Positions 23,685 through 36,862 of a stretch of DNA of 64,000 nt are shown in pieces. The stretch covers positions 1,752,278,772 to 1,752,342,771 of the forward strand of contig OY728165.1 of assembly GCA_963277665.1 (NCBI GenBank), in the 5' to 3' direction. The translations under genes and the position numbers were made by a program. The notes under the pieces are model-generated. The model saw only the letters and a program-made list of their open reading frames with translations, made no database searches and was not told the DNA's origin. The number at the start of each line of letters is the position of its first letter. The first letter of the stretch is position 1. This DNA is from Viscum album (lineage: Eukaryota; Streptophyta; Magnoliopsida; Santalales; Viscaceae).

Positions 23685-25876
23685 AAATGATATTAGATCA
23701 TGTTGTGGGATAGGGTAGTCTAGTTATATGTAAAGTTAGTTTATCAGGACTTAGGAGGTAGAATGAGTGCATGGATGAAATTGGTTGAAACATGAGTTTT
23801 CAGAGGATGTCCAATATTAGGAATAGACACTCAAGAATGAGTGAGGTTTTGGGTTTTACTAAGGATCCCAACATGTGATGTATGAGACTTAGGATGAGTC
23901 ATAGGAATTGAACATGAGATAATGAGTTCTTCATGCCTCAAGATGGTGTAATTATTTGGGAATTATACACATGCCTTTAGGTGGTCTTGATGATTTGTTT
24001 CCTTATCGAAATCCATTATTAATTGAAGCATCTTGTAATATATATTTTTCTCAAATATATTATAATGGGTGATTAGATTAATATGGATTCAAGGGGTTTT
24101 TTTTGATTAATTATGATTGTGGTTTTTGGTCACTATAGGTAAATATTTTTTATGATGGTAATTTTTTGAGAAAATTAATGTTTTAAGAAAAAAACAAGGT
24201 TTTGAAAAGAAAACTCATGTAGTGTAATGTGGTGTATTTATAATGGCTTTGTAAGTTATTTTTACTTTAAACAGTTCATGGAACTGGTAATTTTAATATG
24301 ATCAAAAAAATTGGTTTTGTGATAATATGAGGACATTTTTTTTTGAAATTAGATTTCAATATGGTTTTGAAAAGTGAGATTGGTTTTCAAAAAATAATAA
24401 TTACTAGGATTGGGATTTTGAGATTTTAGTTATTGGAAGAAACCCTTGGATGCCAAGGTGTGTTTTAAAAACTCAAGTTATTTAGTGAGTATAAAAAAAT
24501 TTGATATGGTTTTTAAAATAAGAAAATAGTATCATTTAAACTAAGTTTCTTGAATTTTTGTGTTTTGGTCGGGAGTGACCCAGATGATTGAATTGTGTGC
24601 TCAGCTTGTATGTCATTTTTTTATTTTAACTACTAAGAGTGGTTGATTGGTGTGGATCTAATTTGGTTTGATGATGGGAAATATAAAATAGTGTATGTGT
24701 ATACTAGGTTTCTTAGTTTTCTATGATGGAGTGGGAATACCCAGGTGGTGGATTCATGTGATTAGAGGGTATTCCATGGATATTTTGGGATATCCACTTA
24801 TGGTGGGATTGTGGATGGATATGGATGTTGGGATCAAGTGTCCAAATGTAAGTTAGTGAGTTTAGGGGTTATACCCCTTGATGTTTGTTTTGATGGGTTC
24901 ATGGTTGGGACCATTTTAATTTTGTTTTCTCTAGGAGATTCTATGGTGGGGATAAACATTAGTTGGAATCATTCATTGGTAGTGGATTCATATAGTGGGA
25001 GGCACCCTAAGGATAATGACAAAACATGTGTTGGTGTTTGGTGTTTGGGGTATTAGAAGATGTGGTTGGTCACCATCTTAGTGATTTTTTACCACTTTTA
25101 TAGATTGGTTCTTAGGTATGAGAAATAATTTTATGTATAGTCATTGTATTTGGTAATGGATTATATGTGGGTATCGATTATCTAGTGTTTGGTTTAGTGG
25201 GGATATGATAAGGATACGCTTATAGTGTGAATTATATTATCAGTTATAGGTGTATAACCCTCATATCGGAAGGGTTATGGGTGTTGTGGAATCATTCAAT
25301 GGATGGTTGAGATGGAAATGGGTTGCTAGTAAGTGGACCAAATTTTAAGATTCATGCATGGTGTTGAATAAAGGTTATGTGTTGAAAATAGGCTTAGGAT
25401 GGTGGTAGTATGATCTAAGGGTGAGTTAGCTTGGGGTGCATGTATTCTCATGAGTATATCATGATAGTCATATGAATAAATTGGGAATATAACCATGGAA
25501 TTAAATTAAATTTCATGTTTGGACCTTAGTGCTGTTTTTTGGATGATTTTACGATGTATTTGGGTGTTAAGGAATCATGATCGAGTGGTGAGGTGATGTG
25601 GTGATGCGTCGACCGGTGAGGCTGAACATTTTTTAGAAAGTAGGTCAGAGAATAACCTAATATAATTTATACGTGGAATTTCATGTAGTGGGGTGTAAAC
25701 TACATAAGGATCATTATTTAGGATGTGGTTTTGGTGGTTGGAGGATTGGACTGGGCTTTGGAAGAAAAATCGATGTATCCAGGCTTGGTGTTTGAAGTTT
25801 CATAGTAGAAGTATGTTGGATGTTTAGATGTAAAATGTGGAGAATTAGTAGTTAATTATGACTGTGACAGGTCAAG
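23685..25876 (+). other. Family X internal region, no recognisable genes
   Basis: The primer-site-like sequence at 23688-23700 opens a region of about 2.2 kb with no gag or pol motif in any frame. With the 36858-36926 piece it would form the whole internal region between LTR copies B and C, which suggests a non-autonomous or heavily eroded element. Element 2 has landed in it. Confidence 0.4.
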
Positions 25877-26577
25877 TGTAACGACCCAATATTTTTTTAA
25901 AGGAAATTACTTTCTTATAAATATGTCATAATCACATTAACTACTAAGTGCTATGGGACCCGTAAAACATAAGTTTGTCACTTCTGTGATGTGAATTTCA
26001 AAAATCTGACATACACAGTTACGATCAGTAAGTTATTTAGAGTCCAATAAGGAAAACTTAATTTTTGGTGAATAGTAACCTACCCTTATGAATAGTAACA
26101 TACCCTTATGAATAGTGATGAATAGTAACCTTACCTATGATAATATATAAATAATATTCAAGTTGAAAGTACGATATACCTATATTTTAGAATAAGTTAA
26201 TGAATGTTTTAAAATTGGTTTTTGATAATAAATTATGATTTTAATTAAATATTAAATTAATAATATTTAGAAAATTATTTCTTGAAAAATGGAATTCATT
26301 TTTGGATTCTACACATCGAAAAATGGTTAGGGTGAATTTTTGAAATTTTTCTAAAATACTTGATTTTTTGATGAATAGTAAAATACGGTAATTTACCGTA
26401 TATATACATTATAAGCTAAATAGACTATTCCTAGAATCATGGCTGATGTCACCACCCTTAATCTGAATTCACATGATAAAATTACTATTATTTGTCATGG
26501 AATACTTACTATTACTTGTCTTGTGAAGAAATAATAAATTAATGAGTTTTATATTAAGAAATCTCCTCTCTCCTCCA

Positions 26578-26587
26578 CTATAAAAAC
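26578..26587 (+). promoter_or_regulatory. TATA box, element 2 5' LTR
   Basis: CTATAAAAAC inside CTCCACTATAAAAACCCCC. The same box stands at 34577-34586 in the 3' LTR. Splice-donor-like AAGAGGTAAA follows about 170 bp downstream in both. Confidence 0.55.
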
Positions 26588-26941
26588 CCCCTATCACCCC
26601 CTCTTCCAATCACTCCTCTCAAGAATTATTCCATCTCCAAATTCAGGCCAAATACCCTCCCAAACTCCTCTCCCACATCCAGCAAGATTTGGTCTCATTA
26701 AAATACCAAGACCTCTCCCTTAAGGAGGTTCTCAAGGAAGTTTGGTTCAAGAGGTAAATTCCTCTTTTCAATTCTTTGTCTTTCCTTTCAAGTTCATTTG
26801 TTTTATTTTTCTATTACCTCTCTTTATCCAAATTTTGTGATGACTCTAGTACCTTATATGTACTGAAATTTTGTCATGATAGTGGAATAAGTTATCATCA
26901 TCACCCCCTTTTTACCTTCTTTTATACTAGTAGCAAGAACA

Positions 26942-26982
26942 CCATCCGAGATGTGTCAGTTTTACACATTTAAGGACGATGG
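26942..26982 (+). repeat. Conserved LTR hairpin, element 2 5' LTR
   Basis: Outer arms CCATC/GATGG (26942-26946/26978-26982) and inner arms GATGTGT/ACACATT (26950-26956/26964-26970, last base imperfect). Compared with element 1's 3' LTR, the third outer pair has changed from G:C to A:T on both arms. Confidence 0.6.
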
Positions 26983-28858
26983 AATTTCGATTTCTTTTAT
27001 CATTATAAATTATGGTCATGAAACCATTATTGTAATGGTTGAACCAGATTATTATATATAATATAACCTATTTAAGATTCTTTAATCCCTTTGTTCAAAT
27101 GGTATTAGGTTATAAAGAAAAATGAGTTTGTTATAATCAAAACCCACAAATTAACCAAAACAATTATCATTAAAGTTCTATATGATAATTCATCCTCGTT
27201 CAATGTAACCAAGTTATATAAATGAAAAATAACACCTATTTATGTTTATAAATAATATATAATTTCAATTCTGGAGATTTACATCCATTCCACTTCATTA
27301 CTTAAAAACAAGTGAACCGAATATGAAAATAAGAGAAACGAACACTCCAGAACGACGAAATTCAATACAATAACTTGTCAATAAAGACATAAATTAACTA
27401 ACCAGAATTATGGTAAACTAAATACATGTCTAATAAGTTATTAAATAAGTTATTAACAAGTATAATTTCATTTTCCAGGAGCTTAATTACAAGATCGGAA
27501 CACGTTTGTAGTTAGGGTAAGGGTTTTTCCACCCGAACGTCCATTTTCATTCGGGATACTTTCATTGTCAAATTACCTCAATGTAATTATTATGTATTGC
27601 TATGTACTCAACATATGTTGTGTGTGAGTATCATATATATGTTTACAAACCATAATCCTTCCTTATTTTAGTTACACGTTTTAAAAGTAACTTTCAAAAC
27701 TATTTCCAAAATACAAGCCCGATTCAAGGGAATTTCTCAAATTCATATCTATTTTCAAGGGAACTCTATAATATTTTTTGGGAAGAATTATCCTTATAAA
27801 ATCACTCATTTTATTATTAAAATACTATCTTAATTCACTTCTGGTTTTATACAAATATTTTTTCCAAAAGAACTCTTCTTTTCAAAATAAAAGAGTATTT
27901 ATCTCAAGAATTGCTTAATGATTTTATAAGAGTGTTTTTGTCTAATTCAACACTCTTGTTGATTTCATGGTATTATTGGGTCTAATAATTTATGAAGTCA
28001 TATACCATATTTGATTTAATGTTTTATGACTCACTCTATTTTAGATGATCTATCCTAAAACCATTCACCATATTATTTCGAATGGTTAGTGTTTTATGTT
28101 TGGGGAAAGATAGTTACATTTCATATGATAGTTTCAATATGAATGTATTTATTATTTATGTTTATCCCCGCTCATATGAGGAATGAATTGGACTTATTAT
28201 GTGACGGGTGGGGCCCAATATAGCCCCTAGATGCATCGGTAGGTCTCATGAGACAACTAGACAGGGAATTGGCCGAGGCCTTTCCCGATGTGATATAGAT
28301 TTTGGACGAGGCGTTAATCATTAGACATCTTGGTCGAGGCCTTGACAAAATGTTTCAGAATGTACGGCCTTATTCATTCCATCATTATGAGTTCATCTAT
28401 TGATATTTCATGTGGTTATTCGATTAGTATAATACCCATGATTATGTTTTATTATGGAATTATTTACTCAGCTCATTTTCCTGCCATAATGTGTTCAAGT
28501 TTATTATTAAAGGCATGTGTTTTCAATTATGCATCATGTCTTATGTTTATACTATATTCCACAGTATTACATACTATTACTGAGCATTTGAGCTCATACC
28601 TTTCTTATGTATCATTTTTTTAGGACATGAATAATTTTATTGTGAATGACATGCTGAAATAACCTAAAAGTTATGGGTGTTATCTAAGGAGTTTCCATGT
28701 TGTATTTCTCTTCAAGTTGTAATATTGAACTTATGTATGAATCTTGCTTCTAATAATACTAAACAACTCAGTCCTTTGGGATTTTTATTCCTTGTATGTA
28801 TGCCAACGTAATCAAATAAGGCACCGACTCTGGGCAACTAGGGTCGGGTCCTTACAGT

Positions 28859-28869
28859 TGGTATCAGAG
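28859..28869 (+). other. Primer binding site, element 2
   Basis: TGGTATCAGAG two bases after the 5' LTR, complementary to initiator methionine tRNA. Confidence 0.92.
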
Positions 28870-29361
28870 GAAGTTTAGTAGAATACCTGGAAACTAGATT
28901 TAGAAAACCTAGAATTAGGGAAGAGTCCCTTAGTTATTCTTTGAGGATATACATACAATAACTTCCTGGTAATTTGGTAAGGAATAGATTATGTTGATAT
29001 TTCAAGCAATGCATCTCTGTCTGGATACAAGCAGGTAGAGGTGGCTCTGGCATAAATGTATCTAGGGGTAAAACCTGAAATCACCGCTTTGAGCTAGACT
29101 CGAACGGGAACTGGTGCACGACAACGGGCCTTGCTGCACTCTTGGTTATGACACTCCTTGTGAATATTCTTAGGATAATTCACATTTTCTTTACAATCCA
29201 TTATGAAGGATTGAAATGTAAAGTATTCCTCAAAGAAACCATATTTGTGAATATGGGATTAGCCATTCATAGGATCTCAATCTCTTTTTCTAAGTATTTT
29301 TTTAAGTTAATATTATACATTATGATTCATAACTTAATCTAGTGTATGTCATTATCTAGAT

Positions 29362-30467
29362 ATGGTGCCAAGTGGAAGGAATGGAAACCGCATGAACACA
29401 CGTGTCCCTTGTAGGGATTTTCCTCTGATGAAAGATAATGATGTTGGCTTTGGTGTTGTGACAGGTGCTGAGCAACTCATAAATATACTGGGAAAACTTA
29501 CTCAGGTTATGAACAATAACCTTATCCATATGGAGCATTTGGATCCACCACGTGGAGGAGCTATGCTAGATTTCTTTATGCGACAACAGCCTCCATCGTT
29601 CAATGGGACTACAAACCATTTTGTAGCAGAGTAGTGGATATGTTCACTCGAGAAGATATTTCTCTCTTTGGGATGTAAAGAAAGAGAGAAGGTTATCATG
29701 GCAGTATATCATCTATCAGGAGATGCGGATCAATGGTGGTCATTAATCCAAAACACAAAGGAGTATGAAGAAATAGATAACATGGAATATAGGGATTTTA
29801 AGGAAATATTCTTAGAAAAATATTTCCCTCATGAACAAAGAGCAGATATGAAGAGGAAATTATTGAATCTAAGGCAAAAGGAGGATGAAAATTTTTCCAA
29901 TTATTAAGCCGACTTCACAAGGTTTGCAAGACATGTTGTGGACTATATACGAAATACAAGGAGAAAAATTGATTGATTATTTGATGGCCTAAATCCATTC
30001 CTTCGGCAGGAACTGGTCTCCCAAAGTTTTTCATCATATGAGGATATAGTTTTGTGTGCCATCAAGATAGAAAAAGAATTCTCTAAGTCTTATGACTTTA
30101 AGGGAAATCAAGAAAAGAAGAGGGTTGCTGAAAACCTTGGGAAAAGAAATAAGGAAACAGGGAATAAGGGAAGAGTTGAATTTCCACCATGTGACAATTG
30201 TGGAAGGAAACACTCCGGTGCGTGCTTAAAAGGAAAAGGAGTATCTACAAATGTGGTCAGAAAGGCCATCTTGCTGGTGATTGTAAAGTAAAGAAGGAAT
30301 CCAATGATGTTCGATGCTATAATTGTCATGATATGGGGCACTATGCTAATGATTGTCCAAACATCGAGGAAATATGCAACAAAAGAGGCCAAGGGAGCAA
30401 GGACAAGCATATGCGATCACAACTGCAGAGGTTGAAGTTCCGCGTGATATGGTGGCAGGTACTTTGA
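29362..30467 (+). pseudogene. Element 2 gag with zinc knuckles, broken
   Basis: Gag forms the virus-like particle and packages element RNA. The core contains MAVYHLSGDADQWW and FKEIFLEKYFP, typical of Ty3/gypsy gag. A histidine-cysteine cluster (CDNCGRKHSGAC) and two CCHC knuckles (YKCGQKGHLAGDC, CYNCHDMGHYANDC) follow at about 30190-30360, the latter in a different frame. The stop at about 29632 replaces a conserved codon after FVAE. A leader motif CTGTCTGGATACAAGCAGG near 29017 is shared with element 1. Confidence 0.88.
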
Positions 30468-30883
30468 TCATTTCATCAAGCTTATCCAATGATTTATTTG
30501 ATTCTGGATCTTCACATTGTTTCATATCTTCCTATTTTGCTAAGAAAATTAGATATTTCCAATTTGACTTAACAAGGGATTTGTCAGTCAAAACTCCTAA
30601 GGGAAGTATAATTGCTACAAACTTCTATCAATCTGTTCCCATTAGGGCATAAAAATGTTCTTTATCTACTGATCTCATAATCATACCCATGATTGAATTC
30701 GATATAATCCTTAGTATGGATTGGATTTTAGATCATGATTCAAAAATTTATTGTAAGAAGAAGGAGGTTATGATTTTTGATGACGATGATAAAAAACACC
30801 TTATCTTTAGAGAAGAATCATCAGCACCTGATTCTTATCTAGATCCACCCCCAGTAGCTCAACTAAATTCAATTATTGGGTAG
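30353..30883 (+). pseudogene. Element 2 aspartic protease region
   Basis: LFDSGSSHCF (about 30500) holds the catalytic DSG of the retroelement aspartic protease. The downstream part (EFDIILSMDWI, near 30695) is the usual second half of the domain. A stop near 30650 and a TAG at 30882 break the frame. Confidence 0.85.
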
Positions 30884-31186
30884 GAAGAGAATGAAATAAC
30901 TATGGGTGAGAAAAGGAATGTTCAAATAGAGGATGTACCTATTGTGAGAGAATATGTTGATGTGTTTCCATAAGATTTACCTGGACATCCTCCAGAAGGA
31001 GAAATTGAGTTTTCCATTGATTTAATTCTTGGTTCAAGGCCCATATCAAAGACCCCTTATAGAATGGACACTGTGGAATTAGTGGAAGTAAAAAAACTAG
31101 AGGAATTGAGTAATAAGGGATTTATCCACCCTATTGTTTCTCCAGGGGGATCCCCTATCCTTTTTGTTAAGAAGAAAGAATGATCT

Positions 31187-31978
31187 ATGAGGTTATATAT
31201 CGACTACAAGGAGATCAATTCTATAAAAATAAAGAACAAGTATCCCCTACCTCTCATTGATGATTTAGTTGACCAACTACATGGAGATCAATACTTTTCA
31301 AAGATTTACCTTCGATTTGGATATCATCAGTTGAGTGTGAAGAAGGAAGACATTCTGAAAACAGCATTTCAAACTAGGTACGGGCATTATGAGTTTACAT
31401 TAATGCATTTTAGATTGACTAATGTACCCTTTGTCTTCATGGATCTAATGAACAAAGTTTTCAAGGAATATCTCAATGATTTTGTAGTGGTATTTATTGA
31501 TGATATCTTGGTATACTCCAAAAGTTACGAAGATCATGAAAATCACTTGCACATTATCCTGAAGACTCTTAGAAGACATGAATTATATGGGAAGTTTAGC
31601 AAGTGTAAATTCTGCCTTCAGGAGATTTCATTTCCTGGACATATTGTCTCTAAGGATGGAATCCTAGTTGATCCTACAAAGACAAAGGAAATCCAAGATT
31701 TTCCCATGCCAACAAACATAAATGAGGTACGCAGTTTTATTGGCTTAGCAGGTTATTATCTGTATTTCATACAGAATTTTTCTCGACTGGCAAACCCACT
31801 AACGAAGCTCACACGTAAAGGGGTTAAATTTGTTTGGACAAAATATTGTGAAAAATGTTTAGAAGAACTGAAGAGAAGATTATTCAATGCTCCTATATTG
31901 ACTCTACCATCGGAGAATGATGGGTTTGTTATTTATAGTGATGCTTCAAAGAAAGGAGTTGGTTGTGTCCTTATGTAA
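31187..31978 (+). pseudogene. Element 2 reverse transcriptase and RNase H start
   Basis: A 263-codon open stretch covers most of Ty3/gypsy RT from the [10 protein letters not shown] motif through [16 protein letters not shown] and [13 protein letters not shown] to the connection region and the opening of RNase H ([10 protein letters not shown]). The first catalytic aspartate, normally in KIDLRSGYHQ, reads [10 protein letters not shown] here, so RT would be inactive. A TAA follows VGCVLM, and RNase H resumes after it. Upstream pol in the same frame is separated by a TGA at about 31180. Confidence 0.92.
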
Positions 31979-32137
31979 AATGATAGGGTTATTTCTTATG
32001 AATCACGACAGCTAAAAATTCATGAACAAAACTATCCTACTCATGATCTTGAGTTAGCTGCTGTAATAATTTCTTAGAAGATATGTAGACATTATCTCTA
32101 TGGTAAAAAATGTGAGATTTATAATGATCACAAGAGT

Positions 32138-32626
32138 TTGAAGTATATTTTCTCACAGAAAGAACTAAACATAATACAAAGGAGGTGGATTGATCTACTC
32201 AAAGATTACGATTGCACAATACACTACCACCCAGTGAAAGAAAATAAGGTAGTAGATACATTGAGTATAAAAGACCATGGAATTCTGAACAAGATGAGAG
32301 TTGAAAGGGATCCTATTTTCATGGATCTAGTAAAGATGGATATGAAAATTATTAAGGAAGGTAGAACATCACTACTTTTTCAAATGGTTGCCCAAACTTC
32401 TTTACTAGAGAGGTTAAAAAGTTATCAGGCTGATGATGAGGAGTTTCAAAAGAAAATTAAAGCAATAAATGATGGGAAGGTGATTGACTTATCATATGAA
32501 GATCGCATTTTAAAATTCAGGAAGAGACATTATGTTCCCGCTATTCCTGAGCTTAAGAGAGAACTGTTGGATGATGCTCATAGCTCTAATTTCTCTATAC
32601 ATCCTGGTAGCACAAAGATGTATTGA
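32138..32626 (+). pseudogene. Element 2 RNase H end and integrase zinc finger start
   Basis: A 162-codon open stretch. The first part ([21 protein letters not shown]) is the end of the RNase H/connection module. The last part ([20 protein letters not shown]) holds the two histidines of the integrase HHCC zinc finger. A TGA follows immediately and the cysteines (CLVCQQVK) lie in the next open stretch. Confidence 0.88.
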
Positions 32627-32656
32627 GATCTCCGAGAGAACTTTTGGTGGGACAAT

Positions 32657-33364
32657 ATGAAAATGGATATTTCTAAATATACGTCAAAGTGTCTAGTATG
32701 TCAACAAGTGAAGGTTGAGAGGAAAAAGTCTAAGGGGATGATGCAACCACTACCCATACCATCATGGAAGTGGGAGAACATTACCATGGACTTTTTCACT
32801 GGACTCCCAAGGACATCTAGAGGAAACAATGCTATATGGGTCATTGTGGATCGTCTTATAGAGACAGCTCTCTTCATAGTGATTCGAGAGGACTTCTCAT
32901 TGGATCAACTTGCACGGATTTACATCAAAGAAGTGGTAAGAATGCATGGAGTACCACTCTCTATTGTATCCGACAGTGATCCTAGATTCACCTCGAAGTT
33001 CTGGAAAAGTCTCCAACATGATTTAAGCACTGAACTGAACTTCAGTACGGCCTATCATCCTCAAACTGATGGCCAATCCAAGCGGACTATTCAGACACTG
33101 GAAGACATGTTAAGGGAATGTTCTATCGAATTCAAAGGAGAATGGGACCAACATCTTCCACTGGTTAAATTCTCCTACAACAATAGTTTCCACTCGAGCA
33201 TCTGTATGGCACCATATGAATCCCTTTATGGGAAAAGGTGTAGAACACAGGCATGTTGGGATGAAGTTGGTGAAAGAAAGTTTCTAGGACCTAAATTGGT
33301 TGAGGAAATGGTGGAGAAGGTGAAAACCATACAGCAGCATATCAAGGCAGCCCAAAGTCGATAG
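32657..33364 (+). pseudogene. Element 2 integrase core
   Basis: A 235-codon open stretch. It has the zinc-finger cysteines (CLVCQQ), the core aspartates in TMDFFTGLP and IVSDSDPRF, and the DGQS motif where the third catalytic residue sits. That residue is lysine (DGQSKRT) where family members have glutamate. Integrase would therefore be catalytically dead. The frame ends with TAG at about 33362. Confidence 0.92.
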
Positions 33365-33451
33365 AAGAGTTATGCGGATAACTGTCAACGAGACCTAGAG
33401 TTCAAAGTAGGAGACCTGGTATTTCTAGGCATATCTCCATGGAAGAAGGTC

Positions 33452-33829
33452 ATGCAGTTTGGGAAGAAAGGAAAGCTAAGTCCCAGGTATATCGGCCCCT
33501 TCGAGATCCTTGATCGAGTCGAAGCTGTGGCATATAGACTGGAACTTCCACCAACCTTTTCAAAGGAACATGATGTATTTCATGTATCCCTTGTAAGTAA
33601 GTACATACCAGACCCTTCACATGTACTCTCTTCAGAGGTGGTACAGTTGGAGGATGATCTTTCCTATGAGGAGCATCCAGTGAAAATTTTGGATCGTAGA
33701 GACAAAATTCTACGCAACAAGACTACTCATCTGGTCAAGGTACTATGCAGAAACCATATGTACGAAGAGGCAACTTGGGAACTGGAGGAATCAATGAAGG
33801 AGAAGTACCCCCGCCTGTTCTTGGCCTAG
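33452..33829 (+). pseudogene. Element 2 integrase C-terminus, chromovirus type
   Basis: A 125-codon stretch with the GKLSPRYIGPFEIL motif of the gypsy integrase C-terminal domain. It is followed by HPVKILDRRDKILRNK, VKVLCRNH and EEATWE...YPRLF, the degenerate chromodomain type seen in the Tekay/Del branch. In active relatives this tail is thought to steer integration toward particular chromatin. Confidence 0.88.
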
Positions 33830-33863
33830 ATTATAAATGAAATTTCGAGGGCGAAATTTTTGT

Positions 33864-33876
33864 AAGGAGGGGAGAA
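33864..33876 (+). other. Polypurine tract, element 2
   Basis: AAGGAGGGGAGAA directly before the 3' LTR, the plus-strand primer site. Confidence 0.85.
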
Positions 33877-36857
33877 TGTAACGACCCAATAGTTTTTTAA
33901 AGGAAATTACTTTCTTATAAATATTTCATAATCACATTAACTACTAAGTACTATGGGACCCTTAAAACATAATTTTGTCACTTCTGTTATGTGAATTTCA
34001 AAAATCCGACATACACAGTCGCGATCAGTAAGTTATTTAGAGTTCAATAAGAAAAACATAATTTTTGGTGAATAGTACCCTACCCTTATGAATAGTAACA
34101 TACCCTTATAAATAGTGATTAATCGTAACCTTACCTATGATAATATATAAATAATATTCAAGTTGAAAGTACGATATACCTATATTTTAGAATAAGTTAA
34201 TGAATGTTTTAAAACTGGTTTTTGATAATAAATTATGATTTTAATTAAACATTAAATTAATAATATTTAGAAAATTATTTTTGAAAAATGGACTTCATTT
34301 TTGGATTCTACACATCGAAAAATGGTTAGGGTGAATTTTTGGGATTTTTCTGAAACACTTGATTTTTTTATGAATAGTAAAATACGGTAATTTACTGTAT
34401 ATATACATTATAAGCTAAATAGACTATTCCTAGAATCATGGATAATTTCACCACCCTTAATCCAAATTCAAATGATAAAATTACTATTCTTGGTCATGGA
34501 ATACTTACTATTACTTGTCTTGTGAAGAAATAATAAATTAATGAGTTTTAAATAAAGAAATCTCCTCTCTCCTCCACTATAAAAACCCCCTCTCACCCCC
34601 TCTTCCAATCACTCCTCTCAAGCCTTGTGCCTTCTCCAAATTCTGTAAAAATACACTCCCAACCTCCTCTCCCACGTCCAATAATATTTTGTCCCATTAA
34701 AATACCAAAACCTCTCCCTTAAGGAGGTTCTCAAGAAAGTTTGGTTCAAGAGGTAAATTCCTCTTTTCAATTCTTTGTCTTTCCTTTCAAGTTCATTTGT
34801 TTTATTTTTCTATTACCTCAATTTATCCAAATTTTGTGATGACTCCAGTACCTTATATGTACTAGAATTTTTTTTTTGATAGTAGAATAAGTTATCATCA
34901 TCTCCCCCTTTTTACCTTCTTTTATACTAGTAGCAAGAACACCATCCGAGATGTGTCAATTTTACACATTCAAGGACGATGGACTTTTGATTTCTATTAT
35001 CATTCTAAATTCTGGTCATGAAACCATTATTGTTATGGTTTAACCAGATTATTATATATAATATAACCTATTTAAGATTCTGTAATCCCTTTTTTTAAAT
35101 GGTATTAGGTTATAAAGAAAAATGAGTTCGTTGTATCAAAACCCACAAATTAACCAAAACAATTATCATTAATGTTCTATATGATAATTCATCCTCATTC
35201 CATGTAACCAAGTTATATAAATTAACAGTAACACCTATTTATGTTCATAAATAATATATAATTTCAATTATAGATATTTACATCCATTCCACTTCATTAC
35301 TTAATAACAAGTGAACCGAATATGAAAATAAGAGAAATGAACACTCTAGAACGACGAAATTCAATACATTAACTTGTCAATAAAGACATAAATTAACTAA
35401 CCAGAATTATGGTAAACTAAATACATGTCTAATTGGTTCTGAAATAAGTTATTAACAAGTATAATTTCATATTCCAGGATCTTAAGTACAAGAGAGAAAC
35501 ATGTTTGGAGTTAAGGTAAGGGTTTTTCCACCCAAACATCCATTTTCATTCAGGATACTTTCATTGTCTAATTACCTATATGTAATTCTTATGTATTTTT
35601 ATGTACTCATCATATGTTCTGTGTGAGTATCATATATATGTTTACAAACCAGAATCCTTCCTTATTTTAGTTACACATTTTAAAAGGAACTTTCAAAACT
35701 GTTTCCAAAATACAACCCCAATTCAAGGGAATTTCTCAAATTCATATCTATTTTCAAGGGAACACTATAATCTATTTTGGGAACCATTATCCTTATAAAA
35801 TCACTCATTTTATTATGAAAATACTATCTTAATTCACTTTTGGTTTTATACAAAGATTTTTTCCAAAATAACTCTTCTTTTCAAAATAAAAGAGTATTTA
35901 TCTCAAGAATTTCTTAATGATTTTATAAGAGTGTTTTCGTATAATTCAAAACTCTTGTTGATTCCGTGGTATTATTCGGTTTAATTATTTATGAATTCAT
36001 ATACCATATTTTATTTAATGGTTTATGACTCACTCTATTGTGGATGATATATCCTAAAACCATTCACCATATTATTCTGAATGGTTAGTGTTTTATGTTT
36101 GGGGAAAGATAGTTACATTTCATATGATAGTTTAAATATGAATGTATTTGTTATTTATGTTTATCCCCGCTCATATGAGGAATGAATTGGACTTATTATG
36201 TGACAGGTGTGGCCTACTATATCCCCTAGATGCATCGGTAGGTCTCATGAGACAACTAGATAGGGAATTGGCTGAGGAATTTTCCGATGTGATATAGATT
36301 TCGGCCGAGGCCTTAATCATTAGACATCTTGGACGAGGCCTTGAAAAAATGTTTCAGAAGGTCTGGCATTATTCATTCCATCATTATGAGTTCATCTATT
36401 GATATTTCATGTGGTTATTCAATTAGTATAATACCCATGATTTTTTTTTATTATGGCATTATTTACTCAGCTAATTTTCCTACCGTAATGTGTGCAAGTT
36501 TATTATTAAAGGCATGTGTTTTCAAATATGCATCATTTATTATGTTTATACTATCTTTCGCTGTATTGCTTACTCTTACAGATCATTTGATCTCACCCCT
36601 TTCTTATGTATCATTTTTTTTTAGGACATGAAGAAGTTTATTATGAATGACATGTTGAAATAACCTAGGAGTTATGGGTGTTTTCTAAGGAGTTTCCATG
36701 TTGTATTTCTCTTCAAGTTATAATATTGAACTTATGTATGAATCGTGTTTCCAATAATACTAAACTACTCAGTCCTTTGGGATTCGTATTCCTTGTATGT
36801 ATGCCAACATAATCAAATAAGGCACTAACTCCAAACAACTGGGGTTGGGTCCTTAAA
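33877..36857 (+). repeat. Element 2 3' LTR
   Basis: This LTR is homologous throughout to 25877-28856. TATA box 34577-34586, hairpin 34942-34982, GTAAGGG module at about 35516. The terminal CA has mutated to AA. The target duplication TCAAG follows. Confidence 0.93.
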
Positions 36858-36862
36858 TCAAG

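Larger units (their letters stand above)
25877..28856 (+). repeat. Element 2 5' LTR
   Basis: TATA box at 26578-26587, donor-like AAGAGGTAAATTCC at about 26750, conserved hairpin at 26942-26982, and GTAAGGG module at 27517. The 3' portion has a short GGGGCCCA-type block and a TCATGAGAC motif shared with element 1. It ends GGGTCCTTACA. Confidence 0.93.
29362..33829 (+). pseudogene. Element 2 gag-pol polyprotein, degenerate
   Basis: The region starts at an ATG at 29362 (MVPSGRNGN) and ends with TAG at 33829. The order is gag, protease, RT, RNase H, integrase, C-terminal module, in one polyprotein frame broken by several stops (first near 29632, others near 29905, 30884, 31180, 31975, 32624 and 33361) and by frameshifts around the zinc knuckles. 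RT keeps the FIDD catalytic pair, but the first catalytic aspartate has become tyrosine ([10 protein letters not shown]). In integrase the catalytic glutamate is a lysine (DGQSKRTIQT). Both changes would kill the enzymes even without the stops. Sister copies elsewhere must have supplied the functions when it inserted. Confidence 0.92.
25877..36857 (+). mobile_element. Element 2: Tekay/Del-like Ty3/gypsy retrotransposon
   Basis: A complete 10.98-kb LTR element. LTRs lie at 25877-28856 (2980 bp) and 33877-36857 (2981 bp), starting TGTAACGACC and ending TTACA (TTAAA in the 3' copy). A perfect 5-bp target duplication TCAAG flanks it (25872-25876 and 36858-36862). Primer site, gag, protease, RT, RNase H, integrase, chromovirus-type C-terminus and purine tract follow in standard order. 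The two LTRs differ at about 17 of the first 260 bases, so it is younger than element 1 but not recent. Its coding region is broken. LTR modules and proteins show it to be a sister subfamily of element 1. Confidence 0.95.

Noticed and set aside
28330..28623. 97-residue hydrophobic open frame as a membrane protein (copy at 36329-36631)
   Set aside because: It lies inside both LTRs of element 2; hydrophobicity follows from T-rich sequence.
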